DNA of 64,000 bases from Candidatus Obscuribacterales bacterium. Lineage in GTDB: Bacteria; Cyanobacteriota; Vampirovibrionia; Obscuribacterales; Obscuribacteraceae. The notes below the pieces were generated by a model, which saw only the letters and a program-made list of their open reading frames with translations, ran no database searches and had not been told where the DNA came from. A program made the translations under genes and the position numbers. The DNA is taken from assembly GCA_020050835.1 (NCBI GenBank), contig JAGVKB010000024.1:1-64000 (forward strand), given 5' to 3'. Positions 7,955 to 16,995 of this stretch are shown piece after piece; position 1 is the stretch's first letter; every line of letters starts with the position of its first letter.

Positions 7955-8725
7955 ATGTTGGAATCCGGCAAATCTTATAAAGTAAAAGTCGAGCTCGAGC
8001 CAGGCAAGATCGGATACGGCCGGGCAGCAGTAGTGGAAAAAAACGCTGGCAGAACTTACGTTCACCTGAAAACAAGCAAAGAGAATAATACTGTTCTGCC
8101 GACAGGAAGCCGGCTCTGGTTTGTTAGTGATTCGCCGACAGCTACTCTCAACGGGCTCTGGTCTTGCAATGTAGTCGGCACCAAAATCTTTAGCGGCAAG
8201 ACGGCAATGGAATGTGGTCCGCTCAAGTTCGAGCCGTTGACTCAACGACGGAAATCTCAACGAGTGCCATTAACCTGCCCGGTCAGATTGAACGGACCAC
8301 CGCTTAGTTATGGATTGCGGAGCCGCAACGTGTCGCGTTCCGGCATCGGACTCGAAGCATATTCACAGTATGTCGACGAATTTCCAGTCGGAGGCGATGT
8401 TGACATTGTAATGGGCACACCGGTCGGCGAAGTGCCAATCAAGTGCAAAGTAATTCGAACAGAATACAACTGGTTAAGCAATCTGACCGTTATCGGGTTG
8501 CAATATGTCAGCATGAGTCAAGAAGCAGTCGAGATACTCGAGCGATTGCGAAACGGCTCAGAACAGGGAGAACCGGTGGAAGGCGGCAGCTCGCTGAGCA
8601 CCTCTTTGTCCGGTTCGCTAAGAACGACCAGGGAGAACCTGCGGTTAACCAAGACCCGGATTGAGGGTCGTACTAATGTTGCTTCCGAAAATGACACTGT
8701 CGATGTTGATTCGGAAGATTTCTAG
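7955..8725 (+). CDS. PilZ domain protein, probable c-di-GMP receptor
   Basis: 256 residues. An N-terminal beta-rich module (1-95) precedes a PilZ domain with the two diagnostic elements: RxxxR (Arg99-Arg103 in RRKSQR) and NVSRSG (125-130, the D/NxSxxG motif). This YcgR-like order suggests a cytoplasmic c-di-GMP effector acting on motility or envelope processes. A Ser/Thr-rich acidic tail follows from about residue 195. No strong ribosome site precedes the ATG. It sits 23 bases upstream of uppP and probably shares its transcript. Confidence 0.85.
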   Translation: MLESGKSYKVKVELEPGKIGYGRAAVVEKNAGRTYVHLKTSKENNTVLPTGSRLWFVSDSPTATLNGLWSCNVVGTKIFSGKTAMECGPLKFEPLTQRRKSQRVPLTCPVRLNGPPLSYGLRSRNVSRSGIGLEAYSQYVDEFPVGGDVDIVMGTPVGEVPIKCKVIRTEYNWLSNLTVIGLQYVSMSQEAVEILERLRNGSEQGEPVEGGSSLSTSLSGSLRTTRENLRLTKTRIEGRTNVASENDTVDVDSEDF

Positions 8726-8748
8726 CCCCGGGAGACCGAAATTCTTAC

Positions 8749-9576
8749 ATGCAAATTGTTGAAGCAGTCGTACTTGGATTAGTGCAAGGACTGACAGAAT
8801 TCCTGCCGATCAGCAGCACGGCCCACCTGCGCGTCGTGCCGGCATTATTGGGCTGGCCAGATCCAGGAGCTGCTTATTCGGCAGCGATTCAGCTCGGTTC
8901 TGTCTGCGCCGTCATTACTTACTTCTGGAAAGACCTCTGGTCTTTATTGACTGGCGCACTTTCCGCCTTGAAGAGAAAGGACATGTCAGCTCAAGATGTC
9001 AGAATCCTAGGTGGAATTCTGCTTGGCACATTACCGATCTGCATACTCGGTCTTGCCTTGAAGAAATTGCTGGAGCAGGACGATGGACCATTTCGATCGT
9101 TTTATGTGATTGGGACAGCTTCAATCGTAATGGGGCTTCTCTTACTGGCTGCCGAGTTTGTCGGAAAGCGCAAGCGCGGGCTGGAAAACATTGGGGCCGT
9201 CGATGGGCTCCTGGTGGGACTGGGCCAAGCGCTCGCTCTGATACCGGGCTGCTCGAGAAGCGGCTCTACCTTGACGATTGCGCTCTTGCTCAATATGAAG
9301 CGTGAAGATGCCGCTCGTTTCAGCTTCTTGCTTGGATTGCCTGCGATTACACTGGCTGGATTGCTGGAATTGAAAGAGTTAATCGGCTCTGGATTGAACA
9401 GTCAAGATCTGATGCCGCTAGTGGTCGGATTGATCTTTTCGACTGCCGTCAGTTACGCGGCCATCGCCTGGCTGATCAAATTTCTTCAGACTCATTCAAC
9501 GACAGCGTTTATCTGCTATCGAGTGCTCTTCGGCATCGCAGTCATTGCGCTCTCAGCTAACCATTTGATCAAGTAG
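8749..9576 (+). CDS. uppP: Undecaprenyl-diphosphate phosphatase
   Basis: 275 residues, about eight membrane segments. EFLPISSTAHLRV near the N-terminus and PGCSRSGSTLTIA in the middle are the two BacA/UppP signature motifs, carrying the catalytic Glu, Ser/His and Arg. The enzyme recycles undecaprenyl pyrophosphate to the lipid carrier for peptidoglycan and other envelope polymers, linking it functionally with murC and the WecA-like gene in this window. Its stop overlaps the convergent oxidase gene by 8 bases. Confidence 0.97.
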   Translation: MQIVEAVVLGLVQGLTEFLPISSTAHLRVVPALLGWPDPGAAYSAAIQLGSVCAVITYFWKDLWSLLTGALSALKRKDMSAQDVRILGGILLGTLPICILGLALKKLLEQDDGPFRSFYVIGTASIVMGLLLLAAEFVGKRKRGLENIGAVDGLLVGLGQALALIPGCSRSGSTLTIALLLNMKREDAARFSFLLGLPAITLAGLLELKELIGSGLNSQDLMPLVVGLIFSTAVSYAAIAWLIKFLQTHSTTAFICYRVLFGIAVIALSANHLIK

Positions 9577-11017
9577 TCCGGCTTCGAGCCGGTGTTAACT
9601 GCGCTTTGTAGTGCCTGTACCAGTTGCTTTCAAATAGCTCGTCCGGGTCCTGACTCTGCTTGAGTTTCAAGAACTCGAGAAACTGCGGATAGCAAGCAAG
9701 AACTTGATCGATGGTTGCAAACTTGTGATAAGTCAGGTAGAAGGAGCCTCCCCGCTCAATAGCCAGACTGATTAGATGCCGAAACGCACGAGCCGATCTA
9801 GCTATCCCATCTTGCGTGTGAGCGGTATGCAGATTGAAAATTATGCAGGCGTAACTCTCCTTAGCCCAAGCTAGAAAGCTCTCCTGATCTTGCTCTATCA
9901 ATCTGACTGTGCCGTATATGACTTCCGGCCCGTTCTGCCGCAGGTAACTCGCCGCCGACAACAAGAAGTCAGCCAGGTGCTCACGTGGAATGTAGATTTC
10001 CGTAATTAGCTCAGTACCATGACGCATCTCCGGATTGGCTACATGCAACCGCTCGTGATAGCCGTCGAGATAAGTGCTTAATTGGTGAGTATCAGACCAA
10101 TAGACCTGTCGGTCGGTCGATAAATAATGGTTGCAGTACTCGTTGAAAGCCTGGCGGCGATTGCTGTGAGCGAGATGCACCAATCGATTCCACTGATCCA
10201 GCGAAAGCCTTTGTTGAGCCTTAGGGATCGGCGTCGATTCATGGACCGGGCTGTAAGTCGACAGGATTCCAGCGGTCAGGAAATCTTCCGCAGTCTCATC
10301 GATTGAAAACTGAAAATCGCCAAATAGACTGCCTGCTTGGCAATGCTGGTCCAACCTTTCAATGAGCTCGTCGACTGCAATCAGCTCGACCTTTCGCATC
10401 ACCTTCTGGCGTCGAGCCAGACGTAAGTTTACCGTAGCGATCACACCGAAAAGTCCATAGCCACCTATTGCTAGCCGAAACAGCTCTGCATTCTCGTGCC
10501 GGCTACAATTGACCGCCTGACCGAAAGCATTGACCAGCAGAAACGATTCCACATCAGCAATGAACGGTTTGAGTTTGAGGCCGCGCCCGTGAATGTTGGA
10601 CGAAAGCGCTCCGCCGATAGTTAGATTGTCTGCTCCTGTTTGTTTTTGAATGATACCCCAAGCTTGCCCTAATCCTTCCTTCCGGTCGACCAAGTATTCG
10701 ATTAGCTCGGTCCATTGAATACCAGCTTCAACCGTAATTACTCCTTGGCTCGAATCGAAGGCAAGCACGCGCTTGTATTCGGTCATGTCGAGCAGAACGG
10801 TCGCCGCTCCAAACTGCTGTCCGCCCATAGCATGCCGGCCACCAGCGATGCTTACTTTCTTGCCCTCTTGCCCAGCCCGCCTTACTGTCTCCTGAATCTG
10901 CTCCAGCGACCGAACCGTCACTACCTCTGACACCCAAGTCCGATTCAGCTGCGAATGAACATCATTAACGTTTGCGCCCAGAGAGAACTTAAGCGGACCG
11001 ATTTTAATGTACTGCAC
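9569..11017 (-). CDS. FAD-linked oxidoreductase (PCMH/VAO family)
   Basis: 482 residues. Residues about 30-200 form a PCMH-type FAD domain: a VRSLEQIQETVRRA start, AGGRHAMGGQ at about 58-67 (the His after GGR is a common covalent flavin site), LTIGGALSSNIHGRG, and the IGGYGLFGVIATVNLRL closing motif. The C-terminal half resembles DprE1-like or aldonolactone-type oxidases, but I cannot name the substrate. Start is GTG at 11017 with AGAGGT 7 bases upstream. It overlaps uppP tail to tail; a 6-bp hairpin (CCGGCT/AGCCGG, 9578-9592) falls in its last codons. Confidence 0.88.
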   Translation of the reverse strand: MQYIKIGPLKFSLGANVNDVHSQLNRTWVSEVVTVRSLEQIQETVRRAGQEGKKVSIAGGRHAMGGQQFGAATVLLDMTEYKRVLAFDSSQGVITVEAGIQWTELIEYLVDRKEGLGQAWGIIQKQTGADNLTIGGALSSNIHGRGLKLKPFIADVESFLLVNAFGQAVNCSRHENAELFRLAIGGYGLFGVIATVNLRLARRQKVMRKVELIAVDELIERLDQHCQAGSLFGDFQFSIDETAEDFLTAGILSTYSPVHESTPIPKAQQRLSLDQWNRLVHLAHSNRRQAFNEYCNHYLSTDRQVYWSDTHQLSTYLDGYHERLHVANPEMRHGTELITEIYIPREHLADFLLSAASYLRQNGPEVIYGTVRLIEQDQESFLAWAKESYACIIFNLHTAHTQDGIARSARAFRHLISLAIERGGSFYLTYHKFATIDQVLACYPQFLEFLKLKQSQDPDELFESNWYRHYKAQLTPARSRTT

Positions 11018-11179
11018 GATGGTACCTCTTACTTAGAGCGGGAAACTACCCTCGACCGTCCCTTTTGTTTGCCGGACTAGACCCTGCCCCTACGGCCTGG
11101 CTGTCAGCTCCATTGCTCTACAGCCTAAGCTAGTCACCGGCAGCTGGTCGCCACACATGTACACTCCTTCAACTGTTGC

Positions 11180-11208
11180 TTGACACATTCTTGAAACAGA
11201 ACTGCAAT
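11180..11208 (+). promoter_or_regulatory. Candidate promoter of an intergenic RNA
   Basis: TTGACA at 11180-11185 and TGCAAT at 11203-11208 with a 17-base spacer. The -35 is perfect; the -10 matches 4 of 6. Confidence 0.35.
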
Positions 11209-11214
11209 CGGACT

Positions 11215-11351
11215 GAAATCAGGTGAGCTCAACCGTTTGATAGGCGAGATCGCCCCGCTGGTGGCAAAAACAACCCCGCTGGCGCTGGTGATTATCGAGC
11301 AGTCAGCCAGGCAAGGTCAGAGCTCGAACGAGCCTGATCTTTGCCTTTCTT
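11215..11351 (+). ncRNA. Candidate small RNA ending in an intrinsic terminator
   Basis: From the expected start downstream of the promoter at 11180-11208 to the T-rich tail at 11347-11351. Its end is an imperfect inverted repeat of about 17 bases per arm (11309-11325 and 11330-11346, AGGCAAGGTCAGAGCTC against GAGCCTGATCTTTGCCT) with a 4-base loop, followed by TTCTT. It does not match tmRNA, SRP, RNase P or 6S signatures that I know. It could instead be the leader and attenuator of the gene at 11456. Confidence 0.3.
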
Positions 11352-11455
11352 AGCAAATTCAAGGAATTTTCTACAATTACTCAATGTCCGTTATACAAAT
11401 AGTCTTTAATCTATCGACTATCTCGTCCGAGATTAGTAGGTAAGGAATTCTACAA

Positions 11456-12013
11456 ATGACCGGTGCGCTCAACTTAACAATTAGCTTTTCCAATTGGACG
11501 CTTGATCTGTCCTCCGCCGACGAGTTCAAACGACAAGCCAATTTAGCATTAGTCAAAGCGGACTTCGCAACCAGAATCGGCTTGCGGACCGACTTGACAG
11601 ATTGTGACCGGTACACTGTTCTTAGCCTAGGGAACGCTATTCTCGATTCAAACTTCGCCAAACTCCAGGCAATGGTGATTAGTTACCGGCATTATGCCGA
11701 GCAATTCGCACGGATCGCTTACATCTTGGCCAGCGAGCTTCGTTGCCAGGAGGTGAGCGTCTTGAAGGTCAACGTAATGAGATGGAGCGCCGGCAGTTTG
11801 GACACCGAGCATAAGATCTGTGTGATGACGCTCAAATTGGACGGTGGTCAGCGTTTTATCGATATCGCCACCGATGCTAATTATGGCGTTCACGTCTTCG
11901 CCGCGAGCGGACAGGGCATCTCCACGAAACTGGCCAAGCTCAATGAAGATCCCACCGCAGTCCTCAAGAAAATCGGCACAGCCGAGCCGGCAGCCCCGTT
12001 TTCGGCAGCATAG
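11456..12013 (+). CDS. Hypothetical protein
   Basis: 185 residues, unrecognised. The ATG has AAGGAA nine bases upstream. It begins with a beta-rich stretch, has a central helical part (SYRHYAEQFARIAYILASEL) and a further beta segment around 125-150, and ends in an Ala/Pro-rich tail. No signal peptide, membrane segment or known motif. It lies upstream of a decayed response-regulator gene and recO. Confidence 0.6.
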   Translation: MTGALNLTISFSNWTLDLSSADEFKRQANLALVKADFATRIGLRTDLTDCDRYTVLSLGNAILDSNFAKLQAMVISYRHYAEQFARIAYILASELRCQEVSVLKVNVMRWSAGSLDTEHKICVMTLKLDGGQRFIDIATDANYGVHVFAASGQGISTKLAKLNEDPTAVLKKIGTAEPAAPFSAA

Positions 12014-12138
12014 AAAGCGATCTGAGATTGCCAGTGGACTCTTGTCCGGTTTGAAATTCAGATTGAAGTGCGGCTTGCGATGCCTCAGAATAAGCAAAGT
12101 CATTGCTCGAATCGAAATCCGCAAATGGAGCATATACA

Positions 12139-12340
12139 TTGGCAAAGATTTTCTTTGTTGAGGATGAAAAGGCGATTCCGGATGTGGTATTAGATTGTTT
12201 GCAATCGCAGCGCCGATGCCGAAGCCTCTTCAAATACAATTCGCACCGAAGTCAATCGCCTTCACAACAAGATCGACTGTCCGAATACGCCTTAGCTGAT
12301 CAGCACCATCGATGGTGTCTGGTCCCGGTTGGATCAATGA
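12139..12340 (+). pseudogene. OmpR-type response regulator, internally deleted remnant
   Basis: A TTG start at 12139 with GGAG 8 bases upstream opens with LAKIFFVEDEKAIPDVVLD, the first strand and acidic pair of a receiver domain. After about 24 codons the phosphoacceptor half of the receiver and most of the DNA-binding domain are missing. From 12212, in the +1 frame, comes the end of an OmpR winged helix (SSNTIRTEVNRLHNKID, then LISTIDGV), interrupted by TAG at 12293-12295 and ending TGA at 12338. An intact gene would be about 700 bases. The intact ribosome site suggests recent decay. Confidence 0.75.
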
Positions 12341-12356
12341 AGACAGGCTAGATTAG

Positions 12357-13184
12357 ATGGCAACTTATTCCGCTACCGGTATCAATGTTGGATCATTCAA
12401 TCTGGGAGAGTCAGACAAAATAGTCACAATTTTCACGGCAGAACGTGGATTGGTTCGCGCCGTTGCGAAAGGGGCACGCAAACCGGGTTCAAAAATTGCC
12501 GGACGGGCAGAGCCGCTCAACGTAAACAAGCTGCTCTTGTCCACCGGTCGTTCGCTGGACATCATCAGTCAAGCCGAAGGAATTGAAACCTTTCCTAAAT
12601 TGAGGAGCGATCTCGTCCGACTTTCTTACGCGCTTTACTACGCCGAGCTCACTCAACATTTCGGTCCGGGACTCGCCGAAGAAAATGAGGTGTACTTCGA
12701 TTTCCTGCGCGACGCTCTCCGCCGGCAAGCCGAACAGGATGCCGACCCAGCTTGGTTAGGGCTTCGATTCGAATTCGGGCTACTTGATTTGCTCGGTTAC
12801 AGACCGGAGCTTACATATTGCATCATCTGCCGAAAGCCGTTGATGGATGCCAGCCTGGGAGCTTTTCATCAAGATTGGGGAGGGATTGTTTGCAAAGTCT
12901 GCATGAACAATGGCCAAAACGACCTGGCTCAATCTGGCGACAACCATTCGCCGAGCGGATTCACAATTAGAACGGCTCGCGAAATCACACCGCTTGTCTG
13001 GCGACATCTCATTTTGGCGGCAGACGAGAAAATTCCAGGCAACCACTTGTCAGGCAAGACCGCCAAACCGTCGATCAAGCAATCGCTGACCGCCGCCAGA
13101 CGAATATTGCAAGGATACATCGAACACCGAGCCGGCAAGCACATGAAATCACTTGATTTGGTAGCCGATTTTGAAGATTTGTAG
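12357..13184 (+). CDS. recO: DNA repair protein RecO
   Basis: 275 residues. The N-terminal OB-fold (GINVGSFNLGESDKIVTIFTAERGLVRAVAKGARKPGSK) is the RecO hallmark, and a zinc finger with Cys155/Cys158 and Cys179/Cys182 follows in the helical C-terminal domain. RecO binds single-stranded DNA and SSB and helps load RecA in the RecFOR pathway. Start at ATG 12357, 16 bases past the pseudogene stop; no strong ribosome site. Next gene is glyA, 230 bases on. Confidence 0.95.
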   Translation: MATYSATGINVGSFNLGESDKIVTIFTAERGLVRAVAKGARKPGSKIAGRAEPLNVNKLLLSTGRSLDIISQAEGIETFPKLRSDLVRLSYALYYAELTQHFGPGLAEENEVYFDFLRDALRRQAEQDADPAWLGLRFEFGLLDLLGYRPELTYCIICRKPLMDASLGAFHQDWGGIVCKVCMNNGQNDLAQSGDNHSPSGFTIRTAREITPLVWRHLILAADEKIPGNHLSGKTAKPSIKQSLTAARRILQGYIEHRAGKHMKSLDLVADFEDL

Positions 13185-13414
13185 TCCGGTTCTCCGGAGC
13201 AATCGGCCAAATAACATTTTCGACATCTAACATTTAATGATGGAGACAGCAGTCCTGGTTCATTCTCCAGCCTCAGTCCGGACTTCCCGCCTGGGAAACA
13301 GCGTCCAGTCCAATCCGAACAGGCATGATGTGAGACATTTAGCGATATAAAACAGTAAAATATCAAAGGCTCTAGATAGCCTGAAAGATTGGGCATCCTA
13401 ACAGGAGTAGCGAA

Positions 13415-14671
13415 GTGTCAAGCCTCAAAGAGATCGACCCGGAAGTATTTGAGTCTATTAAACGCGAATTGGAGCGGCAGCAAAACGGACTGGAACTGAT
13501 CGCCAGCGAAAACTTCGTAAGCGAAGCAGTGCTGGAAGCACAAGGCTCAGTCCTGACCAACAAATACGCCGAAGGCTTGCCTGGCAAGAGATATTACGGC
13601 GGCTGCGACTGTGTTGATGAAGTTGAACGATTGGCTATTGAACGATTGAAGCGACTGTTCAACGCTCCTCATGCCAATGTACAGCCACACAGCGGCGCGC
13701 AGGCAAACATGTCGGTGCTCTTCGCGATGCTCAATCCCGGCGACACTATCCTCGGCATGGCGCTCGATCAGGGTGGTCACCTTACTCACGGTTCACCGGT
13801 TAACTTCTCGGGCAAATGGTTCAAAGTCGCTGCATACGGAGTCGACCCTCTGTCTGGAAGAATTGATTACGACAATGTCGCCAAGATTGCCGCCGAACAC
13901 AAGCCGCGGCTAATCATTTGCGGGGCAAGCAATTACCCGCGCATCATTGATTTCGCCAAATTCAGACAGGTAGCCGACAGCGTCGGAGCATACTTGATGG
14001 CGGATGTCGCTCATATCGCCGGACCGATTGTGGCCGGGTTGCATCCCAATCCGTTTCCGCACGCTCATTTCGTCACCAGCACCACCCACAAGACTTTGAG
14101 AGGTCCAAGAGGCGGCGTCGTGATGTGCCAGGAAGAGTTCGGGCAAGCAGTCGACAAGGCGGTTTTTCCGGGATTGCAGGGCGGGCCACTCATGCACGTG
14201 ATCGCCGCTAAAGCGGTATCGTTCCAAGAAGCGCTCCAACCGGAATTTAAGTCATACCAAAAAGGAATTCTGGACAATGCCAAGCGACTGGCTGAAACGC
14301 TGATCGCTCAGGGGTTGGACATCGTCTCCGGCGGTACCGACAATCACCTGATGACAGTCGATCTGCGATCGATCAATGCAACCGGCAAGCAAGCCCAAGC
14401 TTTGCTCGAGTCGGTACATATCACCACCAACAAAAACACCATACCTAACGATCCTCAAAAACCGCATATCTCATCCGGAATCAGGATCGGCACACCAGCT
14501 GTCACCAGCCGCGGCATGTCGGTAAAGGAGATGGAGACTATCGCCAAGTGCATAGCCGACAAATTGAAAAATCCGGAAGACCAGGCGATTCACGCCGCAG
14601 TTCTAAAAGAAGTTGCTGCTCTATGCGAGCGATTTCCCTTGTACAAAGATCGCCTAGTCCCTGCCAGGTAA
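13415..14671 (+). CDS. glyA: Serine hydroxymethyltransferase
   Basis: 418 residues, the usual bacterial length. It has the GlyA hallmarks: LIASENFVS near residue 28, the [15 protein letters not shown] segment, and [13 protein letters not shown] with the PLP-binding lysine. The enzyme interconverts serine and glycine with tetrahydrofolate, feeding one-carbon metabolism. Start is GTG at 13415 with AGGAG at 13403-13407. The gap upstream contains no recognisable glycine or THF riboswitch. Twelve bases separate it from the WecA-like gene. Confidence 0.98.
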   Translation: MSSLKEIDPEVFESIKRELERQQNGLELIASENFVSEAVLEAQGSVLTNKYAEGLPGKRYYGGCDCVDEVERLAIERLKRLFNAPHANVQPHSGAQANMSVLFAMLNPGDTILGMALDQGGHLTHGSPVNFSGKWFKVAAYGVDPLSGRIDYDNVAKIAAEHKPRLIICGASNYPRIIDFAKFRQVADSVGAYLMADVAHIAGPIVAGLHPNPFPHAHFVTSTTHKTLRGPRGGVVMCQEEFGQAVDKAVFPGLQGGPLMHVIAAKAVSFQEALQPEFKSYQKGILDNAKRLAETLIAQGLDIVSGGTDNHLMTVDLRSINATGKQAQALLESVHITTNKNTIPNDPQKPHISSGIRIGTPAVTSRGMSVKEMETIAKCIADKLKNPEDQAIHAAVLKEVAALCERFPLYKDRLVPAR

Positions 14672-14683
14672 GCACCATCTGCG

Positions 14684-15973
14684 ATGGCCATCAGAGCGCT
14701 ACAGCTTCTCCTATTTTCGCTTGGTATCGTCTGGGCATGGGTTTTGTCCGTTACACACCCTGAACAGACTCAAGTTCCCGGGTTTTTGATCGCCCTTTCG
14801 ATTAGCTGGTGGCTGACTCCGGAGATACGTTCACGCGCGCTACGCCTCGGTCTGGTCGACAAGCCGGACGAAGAACGACGAATCCACAAAGTTCCCGTCC
14901 CGAGGCTGGGCGGAGTGGCAATCTACATCAGCTTCGTGCTTACCATCACGATCATGATTGCCATCACCGGAATGTTTCCCAAGCAAGACGGATTAGCCGG
15001 TATCGCCGTTGGTGGCACACTAATTTTCGTGCTCGGTTTGCTCGACGATCTCGAATCGCTTCCGGCCAAGGTAAAGCTGCTGGTGCAGGTCCTGGCTGGC
15101 TGCGCGGCCTATTCGCTGGGAGTGAGAATCAAGCAGATTCCCATTCCGGCCACAATGAATTTCGACCTGGGGTTCTTGCACATACATGGCGGCGAGCCGA
15201 TCCAACTCGGCATCTGGAGTTTGCCGCTGACGGTGTTCTGGTTGGTCGGCATCTCGAACGCCGTCAATTTGATCGACGGCATGGACGGCTTGGCCGCTGG
15301 AGTTTCGGCTATCTCGGCCTTGACCATCTGGGCTGTAGCGTTGGCAGATAGCATCGGCCGTCCTTACGCAGCGCTGTTTGCGGCAGTACTGGCCGGAGCG
15401 CTCATGGGCTTCCTTCGCTGGAATTTCAATCCAGCTCGAATTTTCTTAGGTGATTCCGGCGCCTATTTGACCGGCTTCATTTTAGGCGCGGTCTCAATCA
15501 CAGGAGTGCTGAAGGGCGCGACAGCTGTGACATTGATCGTGCCGACCTTCATTATCGTTCTGCTCATTCTGTTTTTCCCGCTGCTTGACACAACCTGGGC
15601 GATCATCCGCCGGGTGTCGAGAGGGAAGTCTATCTTCCAACCGGATGCCGAGCATATTCATCATCGATTATTGCAAGCCGGTCTGACGCAGAAAACTGCC
15701 GCCTACATCATCTACGGCATTTCGGCGGCGCTTGGACTGGTGGCTGCTCATCTGGTCAAGCAGGACAGTTACTTCTTGATCCTGAGCGTCTCTGTACTGG
15801 CCATGGCAGTCTTTTTCGCCGAAGTAGTTAACCGGCACCGGCAAAGAAAGCAACGCCGCAAACCCGAGGAAGCGGCGACCACTCAGGCTGTCGACGGTAG
15901 CCCGCAAACCAATCCGCCCGCCGGCGACTCACCAGCGGACAGAGGGCTGGGGACGACAGCCGGCGAACGTTAA
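14684..15973 (+). CDS. WecA/TagO-type undecaprenyl-phosphate sugar-1-phosphate transferase
   Basis: 429 residues with about ten to eleven membrane segments. It carries the polyprenyl-phosphate HexNAc-1-P transferase motifs in order: PRLGGVAIY, LGLLDDLESLPAKVKLLVQ (the Asp-Asp site), NAVNLIDGMDGLAAG, FLGDSGAYLTGF and the HIHHRLLQAG loop. The His-rich last motif places it with WecA/TagO rather than MraY, so it likely starts an envelope polymer (O-antigen, teichoic-acid-like or enterobacterial-type) on undecaprenyl phosphate. A Pro/Gly/Thr-rich cytoplasmic tail follows after about residue 385. Confidence 0.92.
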   Translation: MAIRALQLLLFSLGIVWAWVLSVTHPEQTQVPGFLIALSISWWLTPEIRSRALRLGLVDKPDEERRIHKVPVPRLGGVAIYISFVLTITIMIAITGMFPKQDGLAGIAVGGTLIFVLGLLDDLESLPAKVKLLVQVLAGCAAYSLGVRIKQIPIPATMNFDLGFLHIHGGEPIQLGIWSLPLTVFWLVGISNAVNLIDGMDGLAAGVSAISALTIWAVALADSIGRPYAALFAAVLAGALMGFLRWNFNPARIFLGDSGAYLTGFILGAVSITGVLKGATAVTLIVPTFIIVLLILFFPLLDTTWAIIRRVSRGKSIFQPDAEHIHHRLLQAGLTQKTAAYIIYGISAALGLVAAHLVKQDSYFLILSVSVLAMAVFFAEVVNRHRQRKQRRKPEEAATTQAVDGSPQTNPPAGDSPADRGLGTTAGER

Positions 15974-16068
15974 GACCAGCCCACTTGAGGGAACATTCTG
16001 CATAGCATTGCCACAGGTGACTGCTAACGACACTGGCGCATCGTACTGTCTAAGAAGGAGAGAGCTTG

Positions 16069-16962
16069 ATGAGGTTAGGGCGACTGATTTCAATTACTTT
16101 TGCCGTATGTATGCTCTTACCTGCTCTCGGGCAGAGCGCCTGCGCACAGGGCTGGGCGTTGACGCAGTTTACGCCCTATGGTGGCCAGCATTTCCTCTAC
16201 TTCAGTCATGACGGAATGAGATTGGCTCAAAAGAAAATGGGCATCACAATCGTCGCTAAGTCTCCTGACTGGAAGCTGACCATGTACAACGACAAGGCCA
16301 AAACTTTTTATCAGACGACCTACGAAGAGCTCAAACAGCGCAGCGCAAAAGGACAGGGCTTGATGTCCTCCTTCCAACGAACGAATAAGCTGCGCGGCGT
16401 GGCTCCGCGCAAGGGCGCTACCAGTAACATCGCCGGCATGGTAGCTACCGAGTATTTTTTAGGACCGCAAGGTCAGCCCGGTTCGATGATCTGTTGGGTA
16501 TCGACCGACATTACAGTGCCGCCTCAGCTAACAACCATTTTGACCAGTCAATTCAATCTGCCCCAGCTCAAAGGCGTACCACTTAAGGTCGAGCGGATAG
16601 ACGATCATGGACGCAAGGTGACGGACCTCAATACTCAAGCCAGTCAGCTTCAAAACCTCGCCGCTACTAACTTTACCTATCCACCCAATTACCGGCGAGT
16701 ACAGGAAGACATTGAGGTGCTGGTGCCAGATGACACTTCGCAAACAGCAGCGGACTTGCTCAATGATTTATCAGCCGATCCGACCACTCAAAAACAGCTC
16801 AACCAGCTTCTGAACTCCAGCCCCGGCAAGGGCGCATCGCCAAGACCAGCGGCTGCCAGCCGCCCAGCCTATACTGCACCGGCAGCAGCCAAACCCGCCC
16901 AAAGCCGCTCTTCAGGCGGCGATATCAACTCGCTGATCGACTCATTCCTCAAAGGGAAGTAA
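16069..16962 (+). CDS. Secreted protein, possibly DUF4412/LolA-like
   Basis: 297 residues. The ATG at 16069 has AAGGAG 8 bases upstream, better than the TTG just before it. A signal peptide ends near ...QSACA. The body (about 30-225) is beta-rich with a pattern resembling DUF4412 or LolA-like folds (GMVATEYFLGPQGQPG, then VPLKVERIDDHGRKVTDLN); I hold this loosely. A Pro/Ala/Ser linker precedes a short helical end (GDINSLIDSFLKG). It lies 33 bases before the kinase-TPR gene and is probably co-transcribed. Confidence 0.7.
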   Translation: MRLGRLISITFAVCMLLPALGQSACAQGWALTQFTPYGGQHFLYFSHDGMRLAQKKMGITIVAKSPDWKLTMYNDKAKTFYQTTYEELKQRSAKGQGLMSSFQRTNKLRGVAPRKGATSNIAGMVATEYFLGPQGQPGSMICWVSTDITVPPQLTTILTSQFNLPQLKGVPLKVERIDDHGRKVTDLNTQASQLQNLAATNFTYPPNYRRVQEDIEVLVPDDTSQTAADLLNDLSADPTTQKQLNQLLNSSPGKGASPRPAAASRPAYTAPAAAKPAQSRSSGGDINSLIDSFLKGK

Positions 16963-16995
16963 GGCTCGGAGGAAGCTTCTCAGGAGCATTCATCA

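Larger units (their letters stand above)
11018..11455. other. 438-base intergenic region
   Basis: No protein gene is visible. It holds a consensus -35/-10 pair and a long hairpin with a T-rich tail, described separately as a candidate small RNA, plus two copies of CCCCGCTGG about 25 bases apart in the middle. Confidence 0.7.

Noticed and set aside
9578-9592. Hairpin at the uppP/oxidase overlap as terminator
   Set aside because: Six base pairs with a 3-base loop but no T-tract in either direction, and it lies inside the oxidase coding sequence.
13185-13414. Riboswitch upstream of glyA
   Set aside because: No glycine, THF or SAM riboswitch core could be recognised; only a weak 5-bp hairpin after recO is seen.
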